Shown: positions 39,754 through 49,925 of the stretch, one piece after another | Layout: each line of letters opens with the position of its first letter | Numbering within the stretch: the stretch's first letter is position 1 | From: Bacteroidota bacterium | GTDB lineage: Bacteria > Bacteroidota > Bacteroidia > Cytophagales > Cyclobacteriaceae | DNA: 64,000 bases | Reading direction: 5' to 3' | Assembly (NCBI GenBank): GCA_016191555.1 | Contig: JACPVX010000073.1 | Span: forward strand, 1-64,000 | Translations under genes and position numbers: made by a program | Notes under the pieces: model-generated | The model's input: only the letters and a program-made list of their open reading frames with translations | The model's database searches: none | Told to the model about the DNA's origin: nothing

Positions 39754-40306
39754 TGTATTTTACTTTGATGTGGAAGTGCGTCCGCAATTTGTCCAAGGCC
39801 CGGTACGTCCGCATTTTCGCACCACTTTCTGTAATATCTAAAATAAATGCAATTTCTTTAAAGTCTTTGTCTTCAAAAAATCGCAACTCCAAAACCTGAA
39901 TCATATCGGTGGGCAACTCATTCATGTAGTTGATCACCTTATTGACCATCTCTTCATCCCAGCCATCGCTGGCTTGTTCCACCAATTCTTTCACTTTCAG
40001 CTCTTCAATGCTGAAGACTTTTTTGCCTTTGCTTTTGCGGTAATGTTTGTTCACCTCATTACCTGCAATTTTATAAAGCCACGCAGAAAAAGGAAAGCCC
40101 CTGAACTCATATTTGTGTAAATGATTCAACGCATTCACAAATGTCTGCGAACAAAGGTCGCCCGCCAGTTCTTCATCATCCGTTTGTCGGTAGATGTAAT
40201 TAAAAATCCGATCAAAATAATGCTCATAGATTTCTCCAAAAGCCTGAGGCTCTTTTTTCGATCGTTCGATCACTTCTTGCTCTTTTCGGATTTCAGCTTC
40301 CGACAT
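39746..40306 (-). CDS. RNA polymerase sigma factor, sigma-70/ECF family
   Basis: 186 aa; FGEIYEHYFDRIFNYIYRQTDDEELAGDLCSQTFVNALNHLHKYEFRGFPFSAWLYKIAGNEVNKHYRKSK; LELRFFEDKDFKEIAFILDITESGAKMRTYRALDKLR. Confidence 0.95.
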   Translation of the reverse strand: MSEAEIRKEQEVIERSKKEPQAFGEIYEHYFDRIFNYIYRQTDDEELAGDLCSQTFVNALNHLHKYEFRGFPFSAWLYKIAGNEVNKHYRKSKGKKVFSIEELKVKELVEQASDGWDEEMVNKVINYMNELPTDMIQVLELRFFEDKDFKEIAFILDITESGAKMRTYRALDKLRTHFHIKVKYNG

Positions 40307-40448
40307 GCGATAGGCGGTTTATAGTCTAATAATGCAAAGGATTTCATAAAGTCACAACTTTTATTTCGTTGGTTTCACTTTACGACAAACGGCTTTTTCA
40401 TACTTTGATGCAAATGCACTATTTTGCCACGACCAAAGAAAAAAATCG

Positions 40449-40799
40449 ATGAATCAGAAGCCAATCACATTATATCGACCAGTAAATCAGAAAGAGCTCG
40501 ACTTAATTGAAGCGTCAGGATGGAAGAAGTTTCCACCCCGTTTAACGGAGCAACCCATATTTTATCCGGTTACGAATTTGGAGTATGGCCGCCAAATTTC
40601 TAAAATGTGGAATGTGCCTGCGTATGGAGTGGGTTATGTTACTAGGTTTGATGTAGATGCAAACTATGCCAGTAAGTTCCCAATCCAAAATGTAGGTGGA
40701 CATATCCATAATGAACTGTAGGTGCCTGCCGAAGAGTTGGAGGAATTTAATTCGCATATTATTGGATTGATTGAAGTAGTTGAAACCCATCATAAATAA
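40449..40799 (+). pseudogene. Small conserved protein (ADP-ribosylation/crystallin J1-type annotation) interrupted by an in-frame TAG at codon 91
   Basis: ...NVGGHIHNEL-TAG-VPAEELEEFNSHIIGLIEVVETHHK-TAA stays in one frame on both sides of the TAG. Family assignment from memory. Confidence 0.75.
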
Positions 40800-40804
40800 T
40801 TAGT

Positions 40805-41524
40805 ATGAAAACATACCATTCATTGTTATTAGTGATTCTCACAATTTTATTGGCGAATTGCACAGTTACACGACCAACGCCCTATGCAAATCCGGCCGCT
40901 GGCTCGCATGATCAAGAAACGATTACGAGTTCTCTCTTTACTGATAAGGAAAGTACCATTTCTGAGTCGGCCATCCAACGATTATTGAACGGTAAAATCC
41001 GTTTGCCGGATACTGTTCGAGTAGTGGTTTTCAAATACGGCAGTTCATCGATCAGCCGTTACTTTTCATATTGGCAATCGGATGAAGAATACCTTCGGAC
41101 ACAACAAGCTTTTGTGGATGAGTTGATCGATAAGATTGGCCAATCTTCAAAAGTAAAAAAAGTTATACCGGTGCCATCGCTGATGGTCACGGCCAAGCCA
41201 ACGATGACGCAGCTTCGGGAAACCGCTGTTCGCTTACAAGCAGATGTTTTGATTGTCTATTCAATGACAAGCGACATCTATTATAAATACAGGCTGTTTA
41301 AGAAAAGCGAGGCAAAAGCATTTGCTACAACAGAAACTATTTTGATGGATACAAGAACAGGTGTGATCCCACATTCATCCGTGATTACAAGAGATAAAAT
41401 AGTAATGAAGGTTCAGGAAGATTTGTCAGATGAAGAAACCAGAAAGAATGCGGAGCGTGAAGCCATTATGGCTACATTAACTGAAACTGGAAATCGCATA
41501 GCTCAATTCTTAAGTAAAAAATGA
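40805..41524 (+). CDS. Hypothetical lipoprotein
   Basis: 239 aa; lipobox ILLANCTVTRP. Confidence 0.75.
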   Translation: MKTYHSLLLVILTILLANCTVTRPTPYANPAAGSHDQETITSSLFTDKESTISESAIQRLLNGKIRLPDTVRVVVFKYGSSSISRYFSYWQSDEEYLRTQQAFVDELIDKIGQSSKVKKVIPVPSLMVTAKPTMTQLRETAVRLQADVLIVYSMTSDIYYKYRLFKKSEAKAFATTETILMDTRTGVIPHSSVITRDKIVMKVQEDLSDEETRKNAEREAIMATLTETGNRIAQFLSKK

Positions 41525-41525
41525 G

Positions 41526-42098
41526 ATGAAAAATTTGACGGATTGGATCCCTGAGATTCAAAATTTTATTGAAACGACTTTCCGGCAAATCGATTACTGG
41601 TTTGATATGGCTGAACCTTGTCGGCAATATAAACCTTTGAATGGTGGTTGGTCCATTGATCAGATATTGGAACATATTTCTTTAACAAACCATTTTCTTT
41701 TGATTCTCATTTTAAAGGCAACGAAAAAATCGTTGGAGAAAAAAGCATCCACACTGGATTGGCAACAAGAAGTTACTAATTATTCTTTTCAATTAGAAAA
41801 ATTGCAACAAATAGGCATACACAAATCTTTTTGTTGGATGCGGCCGGAGCACATGGAGCCAAAGGGTGATATTACATTAGTTGAAGTGCGTCAAAAATTA
41901 AAGGAACAATTGCATCAATGTTTGCAAGTGTTGGATCAATTAAAGAATGGAGAAGGTGCCTTGCATAAAACTACCATGACAGTTAATTCCTTAGGAAAGA
42001 TGGATGTTTATGAGTACCTCTACTTTTTAGCTCAACATGGTCAGCGACACGTCACCCAAATGGAGAACAATAGGACTGAGTTCGAGAGCCTTGGCTAG
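41526..42098 (+). CDS. DinB-family protein
   Basis: 190 aa; NGGWSIDQILEHISLTNHFLL..., FLAQHGQRHVTQMENN typical of DinB_2 His-triad. Confidence 0.85.
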   Translation: MKNLTDWIPEIQNFIETTFRQIDYWFDMAEPCRQYKPLNGGWSIDQILEHISLTNHFLLILILKATKKSLEKKASTLDWQQEVTNYSFQLEKLQQIGIHKSFCWMRPEHMEPKGDITLVEVRQKLKEQLHQCLQVLDQLKNGEGALHKTTMTVNSLGKMDVYEYLYFLAQHGQRHVTQMENNRTEFESLG

Positions 42099-42236
42099 CG
42101 AAACAAGTATTTGAATAGCGCTCATCCGCATTTTGTCTGGTAGTTTCCGGAGATTTCAAAACTTGGATAGACCATTCATCAATTTAGCTGGTATACCACC
42201 AAATATTTTTTTAGATTACCTCTAAATCATTTTTCT

Positions 42237-44708
42237 ATGAATCGAATACTCTTGCTCTTAGCCATGTTCACCTCATTGGGCGTTTATGCTCAAAAGAAGA
42301 ATCAGGATGCTCCACCGTCCACACCGGCACCATCATCGCCCATCGAGGCAAAGGTGGCTGGTCTGAAAAAGTTTCCAGGCTTTATTGAATTCTATTATGA
42401 CGAAAAGCAAGACAAAATATACTTGCTTATTGATAAATGGGATACAGAATTGATTTATGTAGAATCGATCACCGCAGGAGTTGGGTCCAACGACATAGGC
42501 TTAGACCGAAATCAATTGGGTGGAGAGCGAATCGTAAGGTTTGAAAGACGAGGCCCTAAAGTATTTATGACCCAGCCGAATTATTTCTATCGCGCCATCA
42601 GCAATAATCCGTCAGAAGTAAAAGCCGTTCAGGAGTCGTTTGCCACATCGGTGTTGTGGGGCTTTACCATCGCGGCCGAAGAAAACGGAAAAGTATTGGT
42701 AGATGCATCCGATTTTTTGATGCAAGATGCACATGATGTCATAGGCACATTGAAATCTGCACAACAAGGAAATTATTCTTTAGATAAAACGCGCTCGGCA
42801 TTTTACTTGCCTCGAACCAAAAATTTTCCTCAGAACACAGAATTCGAGACTACACTTACATTCACAGGCCAACCGACAGGTGGTTTTATTCGCAGTGTCA
42901 CACCAACGCCTTCTATCGTTACTGTTCGTGAACATCATTCTTTTGTGCAATTGCCGGACGCCAATTTTAAACCGCGCAGGTTTGATCCGCGAGCCGGTTA
43001 TTTTTCGACTTCCTATTATGATTACGCCACACCGATCAGCGAATCTTTGGAGAAGCGTTTGATCACACGCCATCGTCTCCAAAAGAAAGACCCGAATGCC
43101 GCTATGAGTGACCCAGTTAAGCCAATCGTTTATTATATGGATCCCGGTGCACCGGAACCGATTCGCAGTGCATTGATGGAAGGCGCTCGTTGGTGGAATC
43201 AGGCATTTGAAGCAGCTGGCTACAAAGATGCATTTCGGGTAGAGCTTTTGCCACCCGATGCCGACCCCATGGACGTTCGCTACAACATGATCAATTGGGT
43301 ACATCGCTCTACGCGTGGTTGGTCGTATGGTGGTGGTGTTAATGATCCGCGCACAGGTGAGATCATCAAAGGTCATGTTGTTTTGGGATCACTACGCGTG
43401 CGTCAGGATTATTTGATTGCTGAAGGTTTGTTGGCTCCCTATGAAGAAGGCAAACCGGTGTCAAAAGAAATGGAAGAGATGGCGCTGGCACGCTTGCGCC
43501 AATTAGCGGCTCATGAGGTTGGTCACACGCTTGGGTTAGCTCACGCCTATTCATCAAGTGCCGAAAATATGTCTTCGGTGATGGACTATCCGCATCCCGT
43601 TGCTAAAATTAAGAATGGCAAAATCGATTTGAGTGAAGCCTACGATACCAAAATCGGTTCGTTTGATAAAGTTTCGATTACGTGGGGCTATCAGGATTTT
43701 CCGCAAGGAACAAATGAAGAAAGCACACTCGAGCAAATCATTCAAAGTTCGTTGAAGGCAGGTCTAACATTTTTATCCGATCAGGATGCGCGCCCGCTAG
43801 GAGGTGCACACCCCTACACGCACTTGTGGGACAATGGCAAAGATCCGGTCGATGAATTGAATCGTGTAATGGAAATTCGATCGTTGGCACTCAAAAATTT
43901 CGGAGAGAAAAATATCAAGCCGGGAGCGCCCATGGCGATGTTGGAAGAAGTGCTGGTGCCCATGTATTTTTTCCATCGCTACCAGGCAGAAGCAGCTGTA
44001 AAAATGATCGGTGGGCTGAATTATCGCTATGCTCTTCGCGGAGATGGGCAGCCGGTTGCCGAATTGCTTTCACCACAACAGGAAATCAAAGCATTGGAGG
44101 CTTTACTAAAAACAGTTGATCCAGCGTCACTTGCACTACCAGAGTCATTGCTCAAAATTATTCCACCAAGGCCGCTCGGCTACTCCCGTCACCGAGAGTT
44201 AATCAAGTTAAAGACCGAATTGACATTTGATCCATTGTCTGCAGCAGAAACAGCTTCCGATCTTACATTCAGTATGATTCTCCATCCGGCCAGAGCCAAC
44301 CGATTGATTGAGCACCATGCTCGTAATTCGAATTTGCCCGGATTGGAAAATGTGGTGGACAGAATAATCGCTAGCACAGTAAAAGCAACCCCTAAACCGG
44401 GTATGGAAGGTGCCATTCAAATGACAACGAATTACACATTGTTTACTAATATGGCTAAGCTGGCTCTATCAAAATCATCATCGGCCGAGGCAAAAGCAAT
44501 TATGTTTTTGAAATTAGATCAGCTAAAAGCATGGCTACAGTTGAAAGTAACATCGGATGAAGAATGGAAAGCTCACTACCGTTTCATGGCTAAGCAAATC
44601 AATTCTTTGCAAACCGATCCTGATGAATTCAAAAGTGAGGAGTTCTTGGCAGCACCTCCGGGCATGCCCATTGGAAGTGAAGAAGAGAATTTTTGCAACC
44701 ACAATTAA
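42237..44708 (+). CDS. Zinc-dependent metalloprotease (DUF5117/DUF4953-type)
   Basis: 823 aa; RQLAAHEVGHTLGLAHAYSSS (HExxHxxGxxH), secreted. Confidence 0.93.
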   Translation: MNRILLLLAMFTSLGVYAQKKNQDAPPSTPAPSSPIEAKVAGLKKFPGFIEFYYDEKQDKIYLLIDKWDTELIYVESITAGVGSNDIGLDRNQLGGERIVRFERRGPKVFMTQPNYFYRAISNNPSEVKAVQESFATSVLWGFTIAAEENGKVLVDASDFLMQDAHDVIGTLKSAQQGNYSLDKTRSAFYLPRTKNFPQNTEFETTLTFTGQPTGGFIRSVTPTPSIVTVREHHSFVQLPDANFKPRRFDPRAGYFSTSYYDYATPISESLEKRLITRHRLQKKDPNAAMSDPVKPIVYYMDPGAPEPIRSALMEGARWWNQAFEAAGYKDAFRVELLPPDADPMDVRYNMINWVHRSTRGWSYGGGVNDPRTGEIIKGHVVLGSLRVRQDYLIAEGLLAPYEEGKPVSKEMEEMALARLRQLAAHEVGHTLGLAHAYSSSAENMSSVMDYPHPVAKIKNGKIDLSEAYDTKIGSFDKVSITWGYQDFPQGTNEESTLEQIIQSSLKAGLTFLSDQDARPLGGAHPYTHLWDNGKDPVDELNRVMEIRSLALKNFGEKNIKPGAPMAMLEEVLVPMYFFHRYQAEAAVKMIGGLNYRYALRGDGQPVAELLSPQQEIKALEALLKTVDPASLALPESLLKIIPPRPLGYSRHRELIKLKTELTFDPLSAAETASDLTFSMILHPARANRLIEHHARNSNLPGLENVVDRIIASTVKATPKPGMEGAIQMTTNYTLFTNMAKLALSKSSSAEAKAIMFLKLDQLKAWLQLKVTSDEEWKAHYRFMAKQINSLQTDPDEFKSEEFLAAPPGMPIGSEEENFCNHN

Positions 44709-44803
44709 TGAATTTAGTATAGAAAGGTATTGTATGTAGGGTTTCAGACAATTTTTAAGGTTTGGATCGTTCGTTAAGAATTAATTTTACCACTTAAGTT
44801 GGA

Positions 44804-46702
44804 TTGATTTGTAGCATGGTGAGGTTAGTTCTTTTTATTCTACTGTTTTCGCCCCTGTTTAGCATTAGCCAATCGCAGGATAGCTTGCTTTTGCTTGCAC
44901 GGGCGGCCAGGCCGGATACCACCAAAGTAAGGTTGTTAAACAAAGCGGCTGTTGCTTTGCGCGAAACAGATAGCAATGTGGCACTTCGGTATGCCGAACA
45001 GGCGCGGGGCCTTGCCGATAGTTTGAATGATCAACGCGGATTGGGTGAAGTCTTAGCAAATATCGGTTGGATTTATTATCGCAAAGGAATCTATTCGAAG
45101 GCTCTTGAATTAACCACGAGCGCGATGGTGATCAATAAGCTATTAAATAATAAATCAGAGATAGCCGCATGTTTAAACACGATGGGTGCCATTCAGTTTG
45201 AACAAAATGATTTTGATGAAGCGATCTCTTCATTTAAAGAAGCTTACAGGCTGGCTAAAAGCGTGAATCATCGCGTAAACATGAGCCGAAGCCTGAATAA
45301 CATTTCCTTTTCCTTTCTTCGACTGAAAAACTACGACTCTGCGCGCTACTACGTAAACCGTTCTGTCACCGAGCATGTCAACGATAATTTTAGATTGGCC
45401 TTCTCTAATCGAATACTAGGAGATATCTTTTTTGAAGAAGGAAAATATACGGAGGCTTTGAAGAGTTATGATATCTGTTTGGCAAGCGCCAGCGATCAAA
45501 ATAACAATTTTTTAAAAGCGTCTACGCTTTATCGTATCGGCAAAACATATTTAAAGCTACGTGACACGGATAAAGCGCTAGCCGTACTTAATCAGAACTT
45601 GTTTCTCTCCAATCGCTTTGGCTTTAAGGGCGAGCAAGAAACTACGCTTCAATTAATGTCCGAAGCTTTTGCCATGCGAAAGGATTATGCTAATGCGTAT
45701 GATTTTCAAAGTCGATTTGTAGCTCTTCATGATTCGTTACTCGACCAGCGTGGAGGCGAACAGATCAATTTGCTGGAGACACAGTATAAATTGGATTTGA
45801 AGAATTCGCAGATCGATATACTGACAAAGGAAACTCGCTACAAAGAGCAAGAAATTCGAATACAGCGCATCGGTATTTATGTAGCACTTGTTTGGCTGGC
45901 TTGTATGCTACTCTTAATAATTATTTTATTTCGTACCAATGGACGAGCGAGAGCAGCTAATCGATTATTGAAAGAAAAGAATGAGTTAATCGGGCTGCAA
46001 TCGGAACAACTTATTGGATTAAATACAACGAAAGATAAATTACTATCTATTATTGGGCATGATTTGCGCGGGCCATTAAATAGCCTTCGCGGAATGATGG
46101 ATCTTTTGAATAAATCGGTGATCACCCAAGATGAATTCATTGAATTTTCTAAGAAGATTAAAGCCAATGTGGATTTTGTGTACACCGATTTAGAAAACCT
46201 GCTTAGTTGGGCGCAAGCTCAACAGAAGGGACTCAAAACAATTTTCGAAAAAGTTATTCTTCAGCAAGCTGTAAAAAATAAAGTAGACCTGTTTCAGGAG
46301 GCTATCAATTCGAAGCAATTAAAAATAGAAACTGAGATTGAGCCAAGTATCGAAGTACTTGCTGACAAGAATCAACTGGATCTAATCTTGCGAAACTTAA
46401 TCAGCAATGCTATCAAGTTTAGCTATGCCGGTGGCACCATAGTGATCGGAGCAAATGTGGAATCAGATAATCTCGTCCGCATTTTTGTCAAGGATAATGG
46501 TACAGGAATGGAGCCAGCTGACCTTGATAAGTTATTAAGCAGCAATTTTCATTTTACTAAACCCGGCACACGAAACGAAAAGGGAATGGGGCTGGGTTTA
46601 TTGTTGGTCAAAGAATTTGTTGAGTTGAATAAGGGTAAGCTCGTCATTCAAAGCATACCGGGTCAAGGGTCTACATTTTCATTTACATTACAGGCTGATT
46701 GA
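44804..46702 (+). CDS. TPR-containing sensor histidine kinase
   Basis: 632 aa; TPRs, one TM, HisKA (LSIIGHDLRGPLNSLRGMMDLL), HATPase (NLISNAIKFSYAGG, DNGTGMEPADLDKL, GMGLGLLLVKEFVELNKGKL). Confidence 0.95.
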   Translation: MICSMVRLVLFILLFSPLFSISQSQDSLLLLARAARPDTTKVRLLNKAAVALRETDSNVALRYAEQARGLADSLNDQRGLGEVLANIGWIYYRKGIYSKALELTTSAMVINKLLNNKSEIAACLNTMGAIQFEQNDFDEAISSFKEAYRLAKSVNHRVNMSRSLNNISFSFLRLKNYDSARYYVNRSVTEHVNDNFRLAFSNRILGDIFFEEGKYTEALKSYDICLASASDQNNNFLKASTLYRIGKTYLKLRDTDKALAVLNQNLFLSNRFGFKGEQETTLQLMSEAFAMRKDYANAYDFQSRFVALHDSLLDQRGGEQINLLETQYKLDLKNSQIDILTKETRYKEQEIRIQRIGIYVALVWLACMLLLIIILFRTNGRARAANRLLKEKNELIGLQSEQLIGLNTTKDKLLSIIGHDLRGPLNSLRGMMDLLNKSVITQDEFIEFSKKIKANVDFVYTDLENLLSWAQAQQKGLKTIFEKVILQQAVKNKVDLFQEAINSKQLKIETEIEPSIEVLADKNQLDLILRNLISNAIKFSYAGGTIVIGANVESDNLVRIFVKDNGTGMEPADLDKLLSSNFHFTKPGTRNEKGMGLGLLLVKEFVELNKGKLVIQSIPGQGSTFSFTLQAD

Positions 46703-46798
46703 TCAAGACATCCACTTGCCAAATTCTAAAGCCACTCCTGTAAGGAAATTCTTATACTGGCCTTTTCTTGCTATCTTTTCAACCTAAGATAAAAAGAT

Positions 46799-48529
46799 AT
46801 GATTACAAAAAATAGAATGCTTCCGGGGGTAAGCGGGCTGATCATTTTGATGCTCGTCTCTTGTTCATTATTAGCTCAGGAAGAAAAAGAGCTTAAGCCT
46901 GTTACAAGGACCTACGCGATTACGAATGTCAATGTAGTGCAGGCACCGGGAAGGAAGATGGATATGGCGACCGTGTTAATTAAAGACGGTTTGATTGTAT
47001 CGGTAGGCAAAGGTATTTCTATTCCGGGCGATGCGATCGTTATTAAAGCGGACTCCATGTTTATGTATGCCGGATTTATTGATGGCCTTTCGCGTGTTGG
47101 CGTTGCAAGGCCGAAAGAAGAACCGAGCCGTGATCGTGTGAAGGACCCGGGCAACCCTACTCCAGAGCGCGCAGGCATAACACCGCAAAATGATGTTCGC
47201 TACTCTTTGAATCCGTCTGATAAGTCGGTGGAAGATTTGCGCAACATCGGGTTTACTGTAGCGCAAGTTGCTCCTTACGGGAATTTGCTTCCTGGTCAGA
47301 GCAGCATCATTCTATTAAGTGGAAAATCGATTGATCAGATGGTATTGGTCAGCAACGCATCACTTTACTCAGAGTTGTCAGGCGCTAATAACGTTTACCC
47401 AAACACAACAATGGCTGTGATGGCGAAATGGCGAGAGCTTTATCGCCAGGCATCACAGGCAAAATCCTATCAAAGTTTATATGCCTCGAATCGCAATGGA
47501 CTAGAGCGTCCAGCCAGCGATCGGGTGTTGGAAGCATTCTATCCTGTTATTGACCAAAAGATGCCGGTCGTTTTTAAATCAGAAAAAATGTTAGAATCAC
47601 ATCGTATTCTTAGTTTGAAAAATGATTTAGGTTTCAACCTTACGTTGGGCGAAGTGAAGGAAGGTTGGCCATTGATTAGCAAGATAAAAGCATCTGGAGC
47701 AAAAGTATTTTTAGCATTGGATTTGCCCGAGGAAGTAAAGAAAGAGGAGAAGAAGGACGATAAGAAAACGGATAAAAAAGCAGACTCCACCAAAACCAAA
47801 GAAGTTGCCAAACCAAAGACAGCTGCCGATTTGGAAAAAGAAGCATTGGAAAAAAGAAAAGCCGAAGCGATCGCTAATTACACTTCACAAGCAAGTGCCT
47901 TTGCAAAAGCTGGTGTTCCTTTTGGATTTTCTACACTTACTGCAAAACCAAAAGACATCCCCGCCAACCTACGTAGAATGATCAGCGCAGGCTTATCGGA
48001 AGATGCAGCGCTTGCCGCACTCACAACAACTCCGGCACAACTGCTGGGTCTATCAGATCGATTGGGTACAGTAGATGCGGGGAAGATGGCCAACTTGGTG
48101 ATCTCCGACAAATCATACTTTAATGAAAAATCTAAAGTGAGATATGTTTTTGTGGATGGCACAATGTATAAGATGGAAGTGAAGGAAGAAAAGAAGTCCG
48201 ATCCCAACGCAAAAGTTGAAATAGAAGGAAGCTGGTCTACGGTCACGCAAACACCCCAAGGAAGTAATGATGGTAAAGCTACTTTCAAAAAGGAAGGAAG
48301 CAGTTATAAAGGAACTGTTTCAGGCGGCAGGCTACCTTCTCCGGTGGACATGACTTCTGTAACATTGGAAGGGAATAAACTCTCCTATTCGTATTCGCTA
48401 AGCTTTGGTGGCAACTCGATTAAGGTAGACGTAGAAGTTACCGTAGAAGGCGATACATTTAAAGGCAGTGCCAGCATTGGTGCACGTGGAAGTTTCTCGA
48501 TTGAGGGAACAAAGAATCCAAAAAACTAA
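46799..48529 (+). CDS. Amidohydrolase-fold protein lacking the HxH metal motif; C-terminal lipocalin-like domain
   Basis: 576 aa; amidohydrolase frame (ITNVNVVQAPGRKMDMATVLIKDGLIVSVGKGISIPGDAIVIKADSMFMYAGFIDGLSRVG) with GLSRVG where DxHxH is expected; K/E-rich linker. Confidence 0.85.
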   Translation: MITKNRMLPGVSGLIILMLVSCSLLAQEEKELKPVTRTYAITNVNVVQAPGRKMDMATVLIKDGLIVSVGKGISIPGDAIVIKADSMFMYAGFIDGLSRVGVARPKEEPSRDRVKDPGNPTPERAGITPQNDVRYSLNPSDKSVEDLRNIGFTVAQVAPYGNLLPGQSSIILLSGKSIDQMVLVSNASLYSELSGANNVYPNTTMAVMAKWRELYRQASQAKSYQSLYASNRNGLERPASDRVLEAFYPVIDQKMPVVFKSEKMLESHRILSLKNDLGFNLTLGEVKEGWPLISKIKASGAKVFLALDLPEEVKKEEKKDDKKTDKKADSTKTKEVAKPKTAADLEKEALEKRKAEAIANYTSQASAFAKAGVPFGFSTLTAKPKDIPANLRRMISAGLSEDAALAALTTTPAQLLGLSDRLGTVDAGKMANLVISDKSYFNEKSKVRYVFVDGTMYKMEVKEEKKSDPNAKVEIEGSWSTVTQTPQGSNDGKATFKKEGSSYKGTVSGGRLPSPVDMTSVTLEGNKLSYSYSLSFGGNSIKVDVEVTVEGDTFKGSASIGARGSFSIEGTKNPKN

Positions 48530-48541
48530 GAGCTACGATTT

Positions 48542-49924
48542 ATGAAGAAAATAATAACACTCCTCTTTTCAAGTCTTGCACTGTTCAGCGCGAAGGCTCA
48601 GGTCGATAAAGGAAATATGCTGATTAAGAATGGCACGGTCATTACCATTACGAAAGGCAACCTTGAGCAAACTGATGTGTTGATCAAAGATGGTAAGATT
48701 GCTCAAATAGCTAAGAATATTCAAGCACCGGCAGGCGTACGCGTGATTGACGCGACAGGGCACTATGTGATGCCTGGAATCATTGATGCGCACTCGCACA
48801 TTGCTTTAGATGGTATAAACGAAGGGACTAACCCTATTACTCCTGAAGTAAATGAGAGCGATGTGATCAATCCTTTCCAAATAGGAATCTATCGCGCTTT
48901 GGGTGGTGGCATCACTACTGTACATGCCATGCACGGTTCTGCAAATGCCATTGGCGGTCAATGTGAGACAATTAAATTACGTTATGGCACCTTTGATCCT
49001 GAGGTGCTGAAAATGGAAGGAGCACCACGAACCATCAAGTTTGCGTTGGGCGAAAATCCAACCCGTAGTCATGGAGAGGCGAGTGGAATAGTGCCTCGCA
49101 CGCGTATGGGAGTGGAGTTTGTCATTCGCCAGGCGTTTTCAGAAGCAAAGGAATATGCCGAAGCGTGGAACAAATACAATAAGAACAAATTGGTGAAAGG
49201 ATTTCGTGGAGCACCACCTGCCTACAGCTATCGCCATGAAGTATTGTCTGATATCTTAAATGATAAGATCATTGTTCACTGCCACAGTTATCGCGCAGAC
49301 GAAATTTATATGATGTTAAAAGTGTGCAAAGATTTTGGTATTAAACGTATCGTGTTTCAACACGTGAACGAGGGTTTCAAAGTAGCACCTGAGTTGGCAG
49401 CGCAAGGAGCAATGGCCTCCGTGTTTTCAGATTGGTGGGCATATAAGTTCGAAGTGTATTACTCCACAGCTTATAATGCAGCTATCCTGACGCGTAATGG
49501 AGTGGTTACTTCCATTAATTCAGACGATGCGGAAATGATGCGCCACTTGTACCACGAAGCAGGTAAAACACAAAAGTATGGCGCGCTTACAGATGATGAA
49601 GCACTCGCACTCATCACTATCAACCCTGCCAAGCAATTAGGAATTGACAGTCGGGTAGGTTCGTTAGAAGTGGGCAAAGAGGGCGATGTGGTTATTTTCA
49701 AAAATCATCCGCTGTCAATCTATGGTGTTCCCATGTATACAATCGTAGATGGAATTGTTCGCTTCGATCGAGAAAAAGATCCGGATGACATGCGGTTAAT
49801 GGTAGATCCTAAACAAACCATCGAATCTGCTACGCTTCGTGATAAACACAATGACCAAGACCACTGCATGGAAGGAGCAGAGTTTATTTTAGATTCAGAA
49901 TTGTTTAATGCAAACAAGAAATAA
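48542..49924 (+). CDS. Amidohydrolase (imidazolonepropionase-like), motif-intact
   Basis: 460 aa; VMPGIIDAHSHIALDG, IIVHCHSYRADE, IVFQHVNEG, TSINSDDAEMMRHL. Confidence 0.93.
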   Translation: MKKIITLLFSSLALFSAKAQVDKGNMLIKNGTVITITKGNLEQTDVLIKDGKIAQIAKNIQAPAGVRVIDATGHYVMPGIIDAHSHIALDGINEGTNPITPEVNESDVINPFQIGIYRALGGGITTVHAMHGSANAIGGQCETIKLRYGTFDPEVLKMEGAPRTIKFALGENPTRSHGEASGIVPRTRMGVEFVIRQAFSEAKEYAEAWNKYNKNKLVKGFRGAPPAYSYRHEVLSDILNDKIIVHCHSYRADEIYMMLKVCKDFGIKRIVFQHVNEGFKVAPELAAQGAMASVFSDWWAYKFEVYYSTAYNAAILTRNGVVTSINSDDAEMMRHLYHEAGKTQKYGALTDDEALALITINPAKQLGIDSRVGSLEVGKEGDVVIFKNHPLSIYGVPMYTIVDGIVRFDREKDPDDMRLMVDPKQTIESATLRDKHNDQDHCMEGAEFILDSELFNANKK

Positions 49925-49925
49925 T

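Noticed and set aside
40719-40721. TAG as a recoded sense codon (pyrrolysine or alternative code)
   Set aside because: Other genes here end in TAG normally and there is no sign of recoding machinery; a point nonsense or sequencing error is simpler.
47740-47870. K/E-rich segment in the first amidohydrolase as a frameshift
   Set aside because: The frame continues cleanly into recognisable amidohydrolase C-terminal sequence; more likely a charged linker.
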